Numbered from the stretch's first letter, positions 1 through 8,343 are shown. The stretch: 64,000 nt of DNA from Actinoplanes derwentensis (GCF_900104725.1 NZ_LT629758.1:248001-312000); one strand, 5' to 3'. Numbers and translations are program-made. Notes: generated by a model from the letters alone, not told the origin.

Positions 1-175
1 GCCCGACGGCGACCGCTTGACCATCAACTTCGGTGACGTCGACTGGCTGGCCGCACGGATCGCCGGGTACGGGCCGGACGCTCGCGCCGACGGCCCGCCG
101 GAGCTGCGCGAAGCCGTGATCCAGCATCTCAAGGAGCTGATCGTGCGCCACGACAGTCCGGCGGTGACGGCATGA
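1..175 (+). CDS. pafB: PafB-type WYL transcriptional regulator, C-terminal end (partial)
   Basis: Only the last 57 codons lie in the window, read from base 2 to a TGA at 173-175. The visible tail (VDWLAARIAGYGPDARADGP, then a helix ending in KELIVRHDSPAVTA) resembles the C-terminal extension (WCX) of PafB/PafC WYL regulators. The stop overlaps the ATG of the next gene by 4 nt (ATGA), so the two are translationally coupled. In mycobacteria PafB and PafC form a heterodimer that controls DNA-damage genes, and they lie just downstream of the Pup ligase gene pafA. Identity is inferred from the tail plus the gene order pafB-pafC-tatA-tatC-helY. Confidence 0.75.
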   Translation, partial: PDGDRLTINFGDVDWLAARIAGYGPDARADGPPELREAVIQHLKELIVRHDSPAVTA

Positions 176-1137
176 GTGTTCCGCGTACGCCGTCCGGGGA
201 TCGCCTCGGCCGGCTGCTCAACCTGGTGCCGTACCTGCTGGCCCGTCCGGGGATCTTGATCTCCGAGGCCGCCACCGATCTGGGTGTCACCGGCAAGCAA
301 CTGCGCGAGGACCTGGAACTGCTCTGGGTCTGTGGCCTGCCCGGGTACGGTCCCGGTGACCTGATCGACATGGCCATCGACGGTGACCATGTCACGATCA
401 GTCACGACGCCGGCATGGACAAGCCGCTGCGGCTCAACCCCGACGAGGCGCTCGCCCTGATCGTGGCGTTGCGGATGCTCGCCGAGACCCCCGGCATCGG
501 CACCCGCGACGCGATCGAACGGGCCCTCGCGAAGATCGAGAACGCGGCGGGTGAACTGGCCGGGACGCCGGTCGCGGTGCGGCTGCCGGCCAACCAGAAG
601 CGGCTCACCGCGGTCCGGACCGCTGTCGAATCCGGGCACGCGCTCCAGCTCACCTACTACACGCCGTCGCGGGACGAGTCCACCGACCGGGTGGTCGACC
701 CGATGCGGATGCTGATGGTCGGCGGTTTCAACTACCTGGAGGCGTGGTGCCGCCGGGCCGAGGCGACCCGGCTGTTCCGGATCGACCGGATCGACGCGTT
801 CACCGAACTGGACGAGCCGTCCGCGCCGCCGGCCGCCGCTGTGCCGCACGACATGAGCACCGGAGTCTTCCGGCCCGGACCTGAACTTCCGCTGGTCACA
901 TTGCGGGTCGGCCGGGGTGGCCGGTGGATCACCGAGTACTACCCGGTCGAGCAGGTGGTCCGGGACGGCGCCGAGTGGCAGGTCACCATGCGGGTCACCG
1001 ATCTGGGCTGGGCGCAGCGTTTCCTCGCCGGTCAGGGCCGCGACGTGACGGTGGTCGGCCCGCCGGAACTGCTGGAACGGATCCGGGCCCAGGCCGTCGC
1101 GGCCCTCGACCAGTACGCCTCGCCGGCCGCCGGTTAG
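172..1137 (+). CDS. pafC: PafC-type WYL-domain transcriptional regulator
   Basis: The 321-residue protein has an N-terminal winged-helix region (about 1-70, RLGRLLNLVPYLLARPGI...), a WYL ligand-sensing domain in the middle (about 140-215, with LQLTYYTPSRDE and LEAWCRRAEATRLFRIDRID), and a WCX C-terminal domain. Length and layout match PafC. In actinobacteria PafBC activates LexA-independent DNA-damage genes; single-stranded DNA sensing by the WYL domain is known for the family, not shown here. The start overlaps the pafB stop by 4 nt. The next gene begins 9 nt after the stop, so paf and tat genes probably share a transcript. Confidence 0.9.
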   Translation: MSVPRTPSGDRLGRLLNLVPYLLARPGILISEAATDLGVTGKQLREDLELLWVCGLPGYGPGDLIDMAIDGDHVTISHDAGMDKPLRLNPDEALALIVALRMLAETPGIGTRDAIERALAKIENAAGELAGTPVAVRLPANQKRLTAVRTAVESGHALQLTYYTPSRDESTDRVVDPMRMLMVGGFNYLEAWCRRAEATRLFRIDRIDAFTELDEPSAPPAAAVPHDMSTGVFRPGPELPLVTLRVGRGGRWITEYYPVEQVVRDGAEWQVTMRVTDLGWAQRFLAGQGRDVTVVGPPELLERIRAQAVAALDQYASPAAG

Positions 1138-1146
1138 GGTTACCGG

Positions 1147-1395
1147 GTGCTGATGTGGGTCTGGATCGCTGTCGTGGCGATCGCGCTGATCGTGCTGTCC
1201 GCCGTCGCCATGAAGGTTCTCGGCCGCCTGCACGGCCTGGAACGTGCCGCCCGCAAGCTTCAGCACCGGCAGGAGGAGGCACTCGAACTGCAGGCCGGTG
1301 CCGAGCGCCTGCAGGTGACTCTCGAAGCCCTTCAGGAACGGGCTGAGCTGGCCCACGACCAGGTGGAGCAGATCAAGGCCGGCCGCGGCCGCTGA
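1147..1395 (+). CDS. Small membrane-anchored coiled-coil protein
   Basis: This 82-residue protein begins with GTG 9 nt after pafC. Residues 2-24 (LMWVWIAVVAIALIVLSAVA) form one hydrophobic membrane segment. The rest is charged and helical, rich in Glu, Gln and Arg (RKLQHRQEEALELQAGAERL), and likely a short cytosolic coiled coil. Small proteins of this kind sit between pafC and tatA in many actinobacterial genomes, but I recognise no named family. Position suggests a role at the membrane or simply co-transcription with tat genes; no function can be assigned. Confidence 0.75.
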   Translation: MLMWVWIAVVAIALIVLSAVAMKVLGRLHGLERAARKLQHRQEEALELQAGAERLQVTLEALQERAELAHDQVEQIKAGRGR

Positions 1396-1529
1396 GCCGG
1401 GTGGTTCCCGACCTGTTGTCCCGACCTTCGCGAAGATCATAAGAAACCGGAAGGTTCCGAAGGCCGACTTCGGCGGGATCCGCACGTACGATGGACCCCG
1501 CAACCGATCCGACCGACTGGAGTCTTTCC

Positions 1530-1907
1530 ATGGGCGTCCTCAAGCCATGGCACATCATCGTCCTCGTTGTTGTGCTGATCCTGCTCTTCGGCGCCAAGCG
1601 ACTTCCCGACGCGGCGCGTTCTCTCGGACGCTCGTTGCGCATCATCAAGGCGGAGACCAAGGGCCTCGTCGACGACGACAAGGACAACCTCGCGGACAAG
1701 GCGGACGCCAATCATGGCTACTCGCCGTTGCAGGGTGAGGTTCAGCAGCCTTACCAGCAGCCCGGCTACCAGCAGGCGCCGCCGCCCGGTTACCAGCAGC
1801 CGCAGCCCGGTTTCCAGCAGGCGCCGCCGCCCGGTTACCAGCAGCCGGCCGCCCCGCAGTCCCAGCCGTTCGTGGACCCGGTGCAGCACCGCACCAACGA
1901 CCGCTGA
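1530..1907 (+). CDS. tatA: Sec-independent protein translocase TatA
   Basis: The ATG at 1530 gives 125 residues beginning [20 protein letters not shown], a TatA membrane segment, followed by the [20 protein letters not shown] amphipathic helix with the usual F-G hinge. An upstream in-frame ATG at 1491 would add 13 residues that look non-coding. TatA oligomers form the pore for folded, twin-arginine substrates; TatC lies 9 nt downstream. The tail (about 70-125) is unusually long and made of Gln/Pro/Gly/Tyr repeats ([13 protein letters not shown]), encoded by a 45-bp DNA repeat. Tat substrates within this window include the glycosidase at 35348-36286 and the iron-binding lipoprotein at 46619-47659. 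Confidence 0.93.
   Translation: MGVLKPWHIIVLVVVLILLFGAKRLPDAARSLGRSLRIIKAETKGLVDDDKDNLADKADANHGYSPLQGEVQQPYQQPGYQQAPPPGYQQPQPGFQQAPPPGYQQPAAPQSQPFVDPVQHRTNDR
1767..1856 (+). repeat. 45-bp in-frame tandem repeat in tatA
   Basis: Two adjacent copies of a 45-bp unit (1767-1811 and 1812-1856) are nearly identical and keep frame. Each encodes 15 residues of the type (Y/F)[11 protein letters not shown] plus four more. The repeat adds a disordered Gln/Pro/Tyr-rich tail to TatA and would be prone to copy-number change. Confidence 0.8.
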
Positions 1908-1916
1908 TCCGGGCCG

Positions 1917-2870
1917 ATGGCACTGAGCCTGCGTAAGAAAAAGGGGCCCACCAAGTTCGAGCAGGCGTCCGACGGCTCGATGACGCTGATCGAGCACGTC
2001 CGGGAGCTGCGTAACCGGCTCTTCATCGCGTCGATTGGCGTGGTCGCCGGTCTGATCGTCGGTTTCATCGTTTCCACCTGGGTCTTCGGGATCCTGAAGG
2101 CTCCGTATTGTGAGCTGCCCAGTTCAGTCGACCAGACCGGCAGTTGTGAGTTCATCACGCTCGCCGTCACTGACCAGCTGATGCTGCGCCTCAAGATCGC
2201 CCTGTGGGTGGGCCTGATTCTCGGTGCGCCGGTCTGGCTCTTCCAGCTGTGGGCGTTTGTCGCGCCGGGCCTGCACCGGCACGAGCGCAAGTGGGCTTAC
2301 GTCTTCGTCGCCCTCGCCACGCCGCTGTTCGTCGGCGGCGCGACTCTCGCCTACTTCGTGATCGGTCACAGCTTGGCCTTCATCATGCAGGCCGGTGTCA
2401 TCGGCGAGGCGACGAAACTGGAGGTCACCTCGTACGTTGGCTTCGTCATGAACATGCTGCTGCTGTTCGGAGCCGCCTTCGAGTTCCCTCTGCTGCTGCT
2501 GATGCTCAACTTCACCGGTGTGGTCAGCGCTCGGCGGCTGCTGAGCTGGTGGCGGGCAGTTGTCTTCCTGTCGTTCGTGTTCGCCGCGATCGCCACTCCC
2601 GACCCTGGTCCGTTCGGCATGAGCCTGCTCGCGGCCTGCATCTCACTGTTGTACTTCATTGCGGTCGGGGTCGCGTTCATCAACGACAAGCGCAAGGGCC
2701 GGGGCAAGGAGATCTACGAGGGCCTTGACGACGATGCCATCTCCGAGCTTCCGGAGGAACGGGTTCCGGTCGGCGCGTCCGATCCGGTCGAGGCGCCGAC
2801 CGCTGTCGAAGCCCCGTCACCGGTCCAGCAGCCGAGACCGATCGAGCGCCGCTTCGATGACATGACCTGA
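1917..2870 (+). CDS. tatC: Sec-independent protein translocase TatC
   Basis: TatC is the twin-arginine signal receptor of the Tat translocase. The 317-residue protein has the conserved cytosolic N-terminus (SMTLIEHVRELRNRLFIASI, the E-L-R-x-R-L motif) and six membrane spans, including LMLRLKIALWVGLILGAPVW, WAYVFVALATPLFVGGATLA, and RAVVFLSFVFAAIATPDPGP with the conserved ATPDP loop. The acidic and Pro-rich C-terminus (about 260-317) is longer than in E. coli TatC, as usual in actinobacteria. It starts 9 nt after tatA and is followed by a strong palindromic terminator. Confidence 0.96.
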   Translation: MALSLRKKKGPTKFEQASDGSMTLIEHVRELRNRLFIASIGVVAGLIVGFIVSTWVFGILKAPYCELPSSVDQTGSCEFITLAVTDQLMLRLKIALWVGLILGAPVWLFQLWAFVAPGLHRHERKWAYVFVALATPLFVGGATLAYFVIGHSLAFIMQAGVIGEATKLEVTSYVGFVMNMLLLFGAAFEFPLLLLMLNFTGVVSARRLLSWWRAVVFLSFVFAAIATPDPGPFGMSLLAACISLLYFIAVGVAFINDKRKGRGKEIYEGLDDDAISELPEERVPVGASDPVEAPTAVEAPSPVQQPRPIERRFDDMT

Positions 2871-2889
2871 GGTCAGCCGATTCCGATTG

Positions 2890-2941
2890 AACGATGAGTG
2901 GGTTGTGCCGCCCATATGGGCGGCACAACCCACTCATCGTT
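2890..2941. terminator. 52-bp perfect palindrome, bidirectional terminator
   Basis: Two 26-base arms (2890-2915 and 2916-2941) are perfectly complementary with no spacer, centred on CCCATATGGG, and end in a short T run on the plus strand. It lies between the convergent tatC and the secreted-protein gene at 3028, so it can serve both. The arms are longer than an ordinary intrinsic terminator needs. Confidence 0.8.
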
Positions 2942-3027
2942 TTGTAGGAGCGCTGAGAAGTACGATATTCCGTCAGGTATTCCGGCGGATCTCGATGGCC
3001 TGGCGGCGGCCGACGGAACGAGCGGGG

Positions 3028-3420
3028 TCAGGCGATCTTGATGCCGCTGCAGACGTTAAGGCTGCCGCCGCCTTGGTTGGAGCAGACCCGGTATGAATAC
3101 ACGGGGTTGGCCGTGGTGCCGACTCGCTTGATGCCGCAACCGGAGGCCGCGCCGTTACCGTCGTTGACGGAGCCTTTCGTGCCGTTCTGCAGCGTGTATT
3201 CGACGAAGTAGCCGCGCCCGTCCTCTCGTGTGTCGCAAGCGTCGACAATTTGGTGGCTGTCGCGGACTTGACCGTAACCGCAGCTCTGTACCTCGGTGAT
3301 GCCGCATGCGTAGGGGCCGTCGTATCGGGTGTCGTGAGCCAGCGCTGGCGACGCCAGCCCGATAGCGGAAATGAGGCCTGCGGTGGTTGCGAGTGCGAGC
3401 CGAGTGGACTTCTTTGCCAT
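3028..3420 (-). CDS. Secreted small cysteine-rich protein, unknown function
   Basis: The 130-residue precursor has a clear Sec signal peptide (MAKKSTRLALATTAGLISAI, then an Ala-rich end with likely cleavage after SPALA, about residue 28). The mature part is about 100 residues with six cysteines (motifs YACGITEVQSCGYG, VDACDTR, SGCGIKR, YRVCSNQ, NVCSGIKIA), so three disulfides are possible. No catalytic motif or known family is recognised. It is monocistronic, ends against the palindromic terminator, and is transcribed out of an AT-rich patch, which may mean tight regulation or acquisition. Possible roles include an extracellular adhesin or inhibitor, but none is supported. Confidence 0.75.
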   Translation of the reverse strand: MAKKSTRLALATTAGLISAIGLASPALAHDTRYDGPYACGITEVQSCGYGQVRDSHQIVDACDTREDGRGYFVEYTLQNGTKGSVNDGNGAASGCGIKRVGTTANPVYSYRVCSNQGGGSLNVCSGIKIA

Positions 3421-3620
3421 GAAATGGGGCCCCGATTCGTGTGAGAGACATTGGGATCGATGAATTACTCTACTTAGTTGTTTTTCGTTTACAAGTTCGA
3501 ATGCGGGTTGGATATAGCTCCGCCTCGCAGTGCAATCTGATTGCCGAAATTGGTCAAATGTGTCAAATATGAATGTGGCCGTGCTCGTTCAGGTCTGTTG
3601 TCGGGGTAACGTCGGCGGCT
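3421..3620. promoter_or_regulatory. AT-rich divergent intergenic region
   Basis: About 200 bp between the secreted-protein gene and the lipid kinase are markedly richer in A/T than the flanks (for example around 3465-3590). The patch must hold the promoter of the minus-strand gene and probably that of the kinase. AT-rich hexamers occur on both strands, but I cannot assign a confident -35/-10 pair. Confidence 0.45.
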
Positions 3621-4520
3621 GTGACGGGTGACTTCATCGCGGTGCTGGCCAATCCCTCGGCCGGGCGGGGCAGACGCAGCGGGCTGCTTTCTGGAGTGGT
3701 GGAGGCGCTCGAGGGTGGGGGGTTCCCGGTGCGGCTGCTCGTCGCCGGCAGTGGCGGCGAGGCGGAGGACGCCTGCCATCGGGCGGTGGCCGACGGGGCG
3801 GTGGCCGTCGTCGCCGTCGGTGGGGACGGGACGGTGCACCGGGCCCTGCAAGCGGTGGCCGGGACCGGGGTCGGGTTCGGGGTGGTGCCGGTCGGGACCG
3901 GGAACGACTTCGCGGCCTCGGTAGGCGTACCCAGGCAGCCGTTGCGGGCCGCGGAAGGGATCGGCCTGGCCCTGCGGGAGGGGCGGGACCACCGGTTCGA
4001 TCTCGCCCGGACCGAGGATGACCACGGTGAGCGACGCTGGTTCTGTGCCGTGCTGGCCGCCGGGTTCGACGCGCTGATCAACGAGCGGGCCAACCGGATG
4101 CGCTGGCCGGCCGGGCCGCTCCGGTACGACCTGGCGATCCTGCTCGAACTGGCGCGGGCTCGGGCGCGGCCCTACACCCTGCACCTGGACGGGGTGGCAC
4201 ACCGGTTCACCGCTGAGGTCGTCGCGGTGGGTAACTGTCCGAGTTACGGCGGTGGGATGCGGATCGTGCCGGGCGCGGATCCGGCTGACGGCCTGCTCGA
4301 CGTGATCTTCACGTCTCCGCTGGGGCGCGGTGGCCTGGCCCGGCTCAAGCCACGGCTGCGTGCGGGCACCCACGTCGAGGATCCGCGGGTGACCGTGCTG
4401 CGGGCGCGGACGGTGCGGATCGAGGCCGAGGGGATCGTCGGGTACACCGACGGCGAACGACTCGGCCCGTTTCCCCTCCAGGTGAGTTGTGTGCCGGGTG
4501 CGATTCGGTTGCTGCTCTGA
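3621..4520 (+). CDS. Diacylglycerol kinase-family lipid kinase (DagK/YegS/BmrU type)
   Basis: The protein belongs to the DAGK catalytic family that phosphorylates diacylglycerol or related lipids with ATP. From the GTG at 3621 it has 299 residues. Near the N-terminus is NPSAGRGR, followed by the nucleotide-binding VGGDGTVHRAL and GTGNDFA motifs, then the C-terminal beta domain with NCPSYGGGM and DGERLGPFPL. An upstream ATG at 3573 would add 16 residues out of AT-rich, non-coding-looking sequence, so GTG is preferred. Substrate cannot be read from sequence. The next gene begins 31 nt downstream. Confidence 0.88.
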   Translation: MTGDFIAVLANPSAGRGRRSGLLSGVVEALEGGGFPVRLLVAGSGGEAEDACHRAVADGAVAVVAVGGDGTVHRALQAVAGTGVGFGVVPVGTGNDFAASVGVPRQPLRAAEGIGLALREGRDHRFDLARTEDDHGERRWFCAVLAAGFDALINERANRMRWPAGPLRYDLAILLELARARARPYTLHLDGVAHRFTAEVVAVGNCPSYGGGMRIVPGADPADGLLDVIFTSPLGRGGLARLKPRLRAGTHVEDPRVTVLRARTVRIEAEGIVGYTDGERLGPFPLQVSCVPGAIRLLL

Positions 4521-4551
4521 AACGGCGGCCGGACTCGCCGAACGGTAAGGC

Positions 4552-4740
4552 ATGACGAACCCGATCGGCCCCCGTGCCACCTCGCTCCTCGGTAACGCGT
4601 CCTCGCTGCTGGGCAGCGCCAAGGAAGCGGTCAAAGCGATGGCCGACGCCGCCACCGCCCCGACAGCCGACAAACCGGACGAGAAGAAGGCAGCCCCTGC
4701 CAAGGGCCGCCTCGGCGTGGAACTGGACCGTTACGCCTGA
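4552..4740 (+). CDS. Small hypothetical protein
   Basis: A 62-residue reading frame with a good start context (GGTAAGGC before ATG) and normal high-GC codon use. The N-terminal half is a helix-like MTNPIGPRATSLLGNASSLL, followed by an Ala/Lys/Pro-rich middle (DEKKAAPAKGRLGVELDRYA). No signal peptide, membrane span or known domain is visible. Its last 10 bases overlap the end of the convergent HAD gene. It may be co-transcribed with the lipid kinase. Reality as a gene is likely but unproven. Confidence 0.55.
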   Translation: MTNPIGPRATSLLGNASSLLGSAKEAVKAMADAATAPTADKPDEKKAAPAKGRLGVELDRYA

Positions 4741-5465
4741 TTCGGCAGGGCCAGCGACAGCACCGAGGTCAGACCGTTCGGCTTGCCGGGGTCGGCGGCC
4801 GGCACGATGAACGCGGCACAGCCCGCCTTGACCGCCCCCGCGTCGGCCGGGGTGTCGCCCACCATCAGCGCGCGCTCCGGGTCCACTCCGAGCAGCCCGC
4901 AGGCACGATAGAAGATCATCGGGTCGGGTTTGATCCGCCCGATCTCATAACTCAGCGCGAATCCGTCGATCAGGCCGTCCAGCCCCCACGAGGCGAACAG
5001 CGGGCGGATGTCGAACGCGACGTTGCTGACCACCGCGACCTTCACCCCGGCCTCGTGCAGTTTGCGCAACGTCGGCTCGGTGTCCGGGTAGGGGATCCAG
5101 CCGGTCGGCTGCAGCAGCCGGTCGTAGAGCGCGTCGGCGAGACCCTCCACGTCGGTGTGCACGGTCGCGGCCAGCCCGGTGTAGGCGGCCCGGTGGCTGT
5201 GTGCGTAGAGATCACGATCGGCCCAGTGCTCGGCCAGATGCGGCGGCACCCGGTGCGGCAGTGGGCCCCCGGCCCGGCCCGCGGTCAGCAGCCGGTCGGC
5301 CAGGATCGTCGCCTTTCCCCGGTCCAGCGTGGCCCCGCACGCGGCAGCCGCGGCGAGCACCCAGGTCAGCGGGTCCTCCACTTGGGCGAGGGTGCCGTGG
5401 AAGTCGAACAGCACGGCCTCCACGGGCCGTGCCGGGTGAGGGGAGAGATTCGAGGCATCCGGCAC
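4731..5465 (-). CDS. HAD-superfamily hydrolase (phosphatase-like)
   Basis: A Mg-dependent HAD hydrolase of about 244 residues. Motif I is VLFDFHGTLAQ (the nucleophile Asp, with His where Phe-D-x-D-G-T is usual, so the second acid position reads DFHGT). Motif II is VAVVSNV, the Lys lies in GRIKPDPMIFY, and motif IV is MVGDTPADAGA. A helical cap lies between motifs I and II. Missing the second Asp of DxDxT argues against a standard phosphatase and resembles dehalogenase or epoxide-hydrolase-like HADs. Start choice is uncertain: GTG at 5465 has an AAGG ribosome site, but GTG 5474 or ATG 5510/5537 are possible. It is divergent from helY. Confidence 0.82.
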   Translation of the reverse strand: MPDASNLSPHPARPVEAVLFDFHGTLAQVEDPLTWVLAAAAACGATLDRGKATILADRLLTAGRAGGPLPHRVPPHLAEHWADRDLYAHSHRAAYTGLAATVHTDVEGLADALYDRLLQPTGWIPYPDTEPTLRKLHEAGVKVAVVSNVAFDIRPLFASWGLDGLIDGFALSYEIGRIKPDPMIFYRACGLLGVDPERALMVGDTPADAGAVKAGCAAFIVPAADPGKPNGLTSVLSLALPNQA

Positions 5466-5517
5466 GTGGTGCACCTTACCGACCCGGATCTCACGCTCGG
5501 ACGGCCCCATAACCGTG

Positions 5518-5547
5518 CTGCAATTTGTCATACCCACGAACTAGCCT
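5518..5547 (+). promoter_or_regulatory. Candidate helY promoter
   Basis: A weak -35 (CTGCAA, 5518-5523) and a TAGCCT -10 (5542-5547, matching the actinobacterial TANNNT) are 18 bp apart. They lie directly before the helY ATG at 5555, which would make the transcript almost leaderless. Supported by spacing only. Confidence 0.35.
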
Positions 5548-5554
5548 GGTGCCC

Positions 5555-8299
5555 ATGACGAGTCCAGCCGAGAAATATGCGGCATCCAAGCGGCGGGCGG
5601 CGTACCCGGCCCTTGAAGATTTCATGCTGGACGTGGGCTTCGACCTGGACGACTTCCAGCGCGCGTCCTGCGAGGTCCTGGAACGCGGCAACGGCGTGCT
5701 GGTCTGTGCCCCGACCGGCGCCGGCAAGACGGTGGTCGGCGAGTTCGCGGTGCACCTGGCGCTGCGCGCGGGCGAGCGCAAATGCTTCTACACCACGCCG
5801 ATCAAGGCGCTGTCCAACCAGAAATACCACGACCTGGTGGCGCGGTACGGGGCGGACAAGGTCGGTCTGCTCACCGGTGACAACGCGATCAACGCCGATG
5901 CCCCGGTGGTGGTGATGACCACCGAGGTGCTGCGCAACATGCTCTACTCGGGCTCCGGTCAGCTGCGCAACCTGGCCTATGTGGTGATGGACGAGGTGCA
6001 CTACCTCGCCGACCGGTTCCGTGGCGCCGTCTGGGAAGAGGTGATCATCCACCTCCCGCAGTCGGTGACGCTCGTCTCACTGTCCGCGACGGTCAGTAAC
6101 TACGAGGAGTTCGCCGACTGGCTGGTCACGGTCCGCGGCGAGACCGAGGTGGTGGTCAGCGAGCACCGGCCGGTCCCGCTCTGGCAGCACATGCTCGTCG
6201 GCAAACGCATGTTCGACCTGTTCCACGACGCCGACGCGGCGCGCAAACACGACGTCCACCCCGAGCTGCTGCGGTACACGCGGGAGATGGACCGGCGGCA
6301 GGAGTTCTCCGACCGGGCCGACGCCGGCTGGCGTGGCGGCCGGACCCGGCGCTGGCAGCCGCCGCCGCGCGCCGAGGTCGTCGAGCGGTTGCAGCGCGCC
6401 GACCTGCTCCCGGCGATCCTGTTCATCTTCAGCCGGGCCGGTTGCGCCGCCGCGGTGAAACAGTGTCTCGACGCCGGGCTGCGGCTCACCCTTCCCGAGG
6501 AACGGGCCGAGATCCGGCGCATCGCCACGGCCAAGGTCGCCAACATCCCCGACGAGGACCTGTCGGTGCTGGGCTACTGGGACTGGCTCGACGGCCTGGA
6601 GCGCGGGGTCGCCTCCCACCACGCCGGCATGCTGCCCGCCTTCAAGGAGGCGGTCGAGGAGTGCTTCGTCAAGGGTCTGGTCAAGGCGGTCTTCGCCACC
6701 GAGACCCTGGCCCTGGGCATCAACATGCCGGCCCGGTGCGTCGTCCTGGAGCGGCTGGTCAAGTTCAACGGCGAAGCGCACGTCGACCTCACCCCGGGGG
6801 AGTACACCCAGCTCACCGGCCGGGCCGGCCGTCGCGGCATCGACGTCGAGGGCCACGCCGTGGTGCTGTGGAGCCCTGACGTCGACCCGCGGCAGGTGGC
6901 CGGTCTCGCCTCCACCCGCACCTATCCGCTGCGCTCCTCGTTCCGGCCGTCCTACAACATGGCCGTCAACCTGGTCGGCAGTGTCGGCGCGGAGAAGTCA
7001 CGCGAGCTGCTGGAATCGTCGTTCGCCCAGTTCCAGGCGGACCGTTCGGTGGTCGGCCTGGCCCGTCAGGTGCAGCGCAACGTCGAGACCATGGAGTCGT
7101 ACGGGTCGGATGCCGCCTGCCACCACGGCGACTTCGACGAGTACTTCGGTCTGCGGGTCGCCATCGCCGACCGGGAGAAGTCGCTGTCCCGTCAGGGTGT
7201 GCAGCAGCGTCGTTCGGCGGCTGTCTCCTCGCTGGAGAAACTGCGGGCCGGTGACGTGGTCCGGGTGCCGAACGGGCGCCGGGCCGGTCTCGCCGTCGTG
7301 CTGGAGCCGGCCGTCGGCGGATTCGGCGAGCCCCGCCCACTCGTGCTCACCCAGGACCGCTGGGCCGGCCGGGTCGGCCCCGGCGACTTCGGTGGCCAGG
7401 CCGAGGTGCTGGCCCGGCTGCGGGTGCCGAAGAACTTCAACCACCGGTCGCCGGGCGCACGCCGTGACCTGGCCGCTCAGGTCTCGGCGACCGGGCTGGA
7501 CCGGCATCCGGACCGTCGGCGCGGTGGCCGCAGCCGGGCCAACCCCGGTGAGGACGCCGAGGTCGCCCTGCTCAAGGTGCAGCTGCGGCAGCATCCGTGC
7601 CACGCCTGCCCGGAGCGGGAGGATCACGCCCGCTCGGCGGAGCGCCGGCACCGGCTGTCACGGGACACCGACGCGCTCCGGGACAAGGTGGCCGGGCGGA
7701 CCGGGTCGCTGGCCCGCACCTTCGACCAGGTGTGCGCGGTGCTCACCACCCGCGGCTACCTGTCGTCCGACGGTGAGGTGACCCAGGCCGGGCGGATGCT
7801 GGGCCGGATCTGGTCCGAAGCCGACCTGCTGGTCGCCGAGTGCCTGCGCCAGGGCGTGTGGGACGGGCTGTCCCCCGACGAACTGGCCGCCGCGGTGTCG
7901 ATGGTGCTCTACGAGTCGCGCCGTGAGGGCGAGGACCGGGCGTCGGTGCCGAACGGCCCGATCAGTGCCGCGGTCGACGCCTGCGCCAAGCTGTGGGGCG
8001 AGATCGCCGCCGACGAGGCCGAACACAGCCTGTCGCTGACCCGCGAACCCGACCCCGGTTTCGTCTGGCCGATGTATCGGTGGGCTCGCGGTGAACCACT
8101 CGCCCGGGTGCTGTCCAGCGGCCATCACGACGCTGACATGCCGGCCGGTGACTTCGTCCGCTGGGCCCGTCAGGTTCTCGACCTGCTCAGCCAGGTCCGG
8201 GAGGCGTCGGCGGCGTCGCCGAGTGTGAAGGACACCGCCCGCAAGGCGATCGCCGCGGTCAACCGGGGGGTGCTGGCCCTGCAGCAGAGCGTCGCCTGA
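5555..8299 (+). CDS. helY: Ski2-like DEAD/DEAH-box RNA helicase HelY
   Basis: An ATP-dependent superfamily 2 helicase of 914 residues, close to the usual HelY length. Visible motifs in order: Walker A CAPTGAGKTVVGEFA (about 57), Ia TTPIKALSNQKY, DEVH box VVMDEVHYLAD, SAT motif SLSATVSN, FIFSRAGC, HHAGMLPAFK, FATETLALGINMPARCV and motif VI YTQLTGRAGRRGID. The C-terminal third has the Ski2/Mtr4-type helical (DSHCT-like) region. The family unwinds structured RNA; the bacterial role is poorly known. In Mycobacterium helY follows pafBC-tatAC, and the same neighbourhood is kept here apart from the lipid kinase and HAD insert. ATG 5555 is chosen over 5525 because homologues begin near here. Confidence 0.93.
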   Translation: MTSPAEKYAASKRRAAYPALEDFMLDVGFDLDDFQRASCEVLERGNGVLVCAPTGAGKTVVGEFAVHLALRAGERKCFYTTPIKALSNQKYHDLVARYGADKVGLLTGDNAINADAPVVVMTTEVLRNMLYSGSGQLRNLAYVVMDEVHYLADRFRGAVWEEVIIHLPQSVTLVSLSATVSNYEEFADWLVTVRGETEVVVSEHRPVPLWQHMLVGKRMFDLFHDADAARKHDVHPELLRYTREMDRRQEFSDRADAGWRGGRTRRWQPPPRAEVVERLQRADLLPAILFIFSRAGCAAAVKQCLDAGLRLTLPEERAEIRRIATAKVANIPDEDLSVLGYWDWLDGLERGVASHHAGMLPAFKEAVEECFVKGLVKAVFATETLALGINMPARCVVLERLVKFNGEAHVDLTPGEYTQLTGRAGRRGIDVEGHAVVLWSPDVDPRQVAGLASTRTYPLRSSFRPSYNMAVNLVGSVGAEKSRELLESSFAQFQADRSVVGLARQVQRNVETMESYGSDAACHHGDFDEYFGLRVAIADREKSLSRQGVQQRRSAAVSSLEKLRAGDVVRVPNGRRAGLAVVLEPAVGGFGEPRPLVLTQDRWAGRVGPGDFGGQAEVLARLRVPKNFNHRSPGARRDLAAQVSATGLDRHPDRRRGGRSRANPGEDAEVALLKVQLRQHPCHACPEREDHARSAERRHRLSRDTDALRDKVAGRTGSLARTFDQVCAVLTTRGYLSSDGEVTQAGRMLGRIWSEADLLVAECLRQGVWDGLSPDELAAAVSMVLYESRREGEDRASVPNGPISAAVDACAKLWGEIAADEAEHSLSLTREPDPGFVWPMYRWARGEPLARVLSSGHHDADMPAGDFVRWARQVLDLLSQVREASAASPSVKDTARKAIAAVNRGVLALQQSVA

Positions 8300-8343
8300 C
8301 GGCCGCCGGGCGGCTTGTCGGCGCTGCCCGGTGCCTTGAGCGA

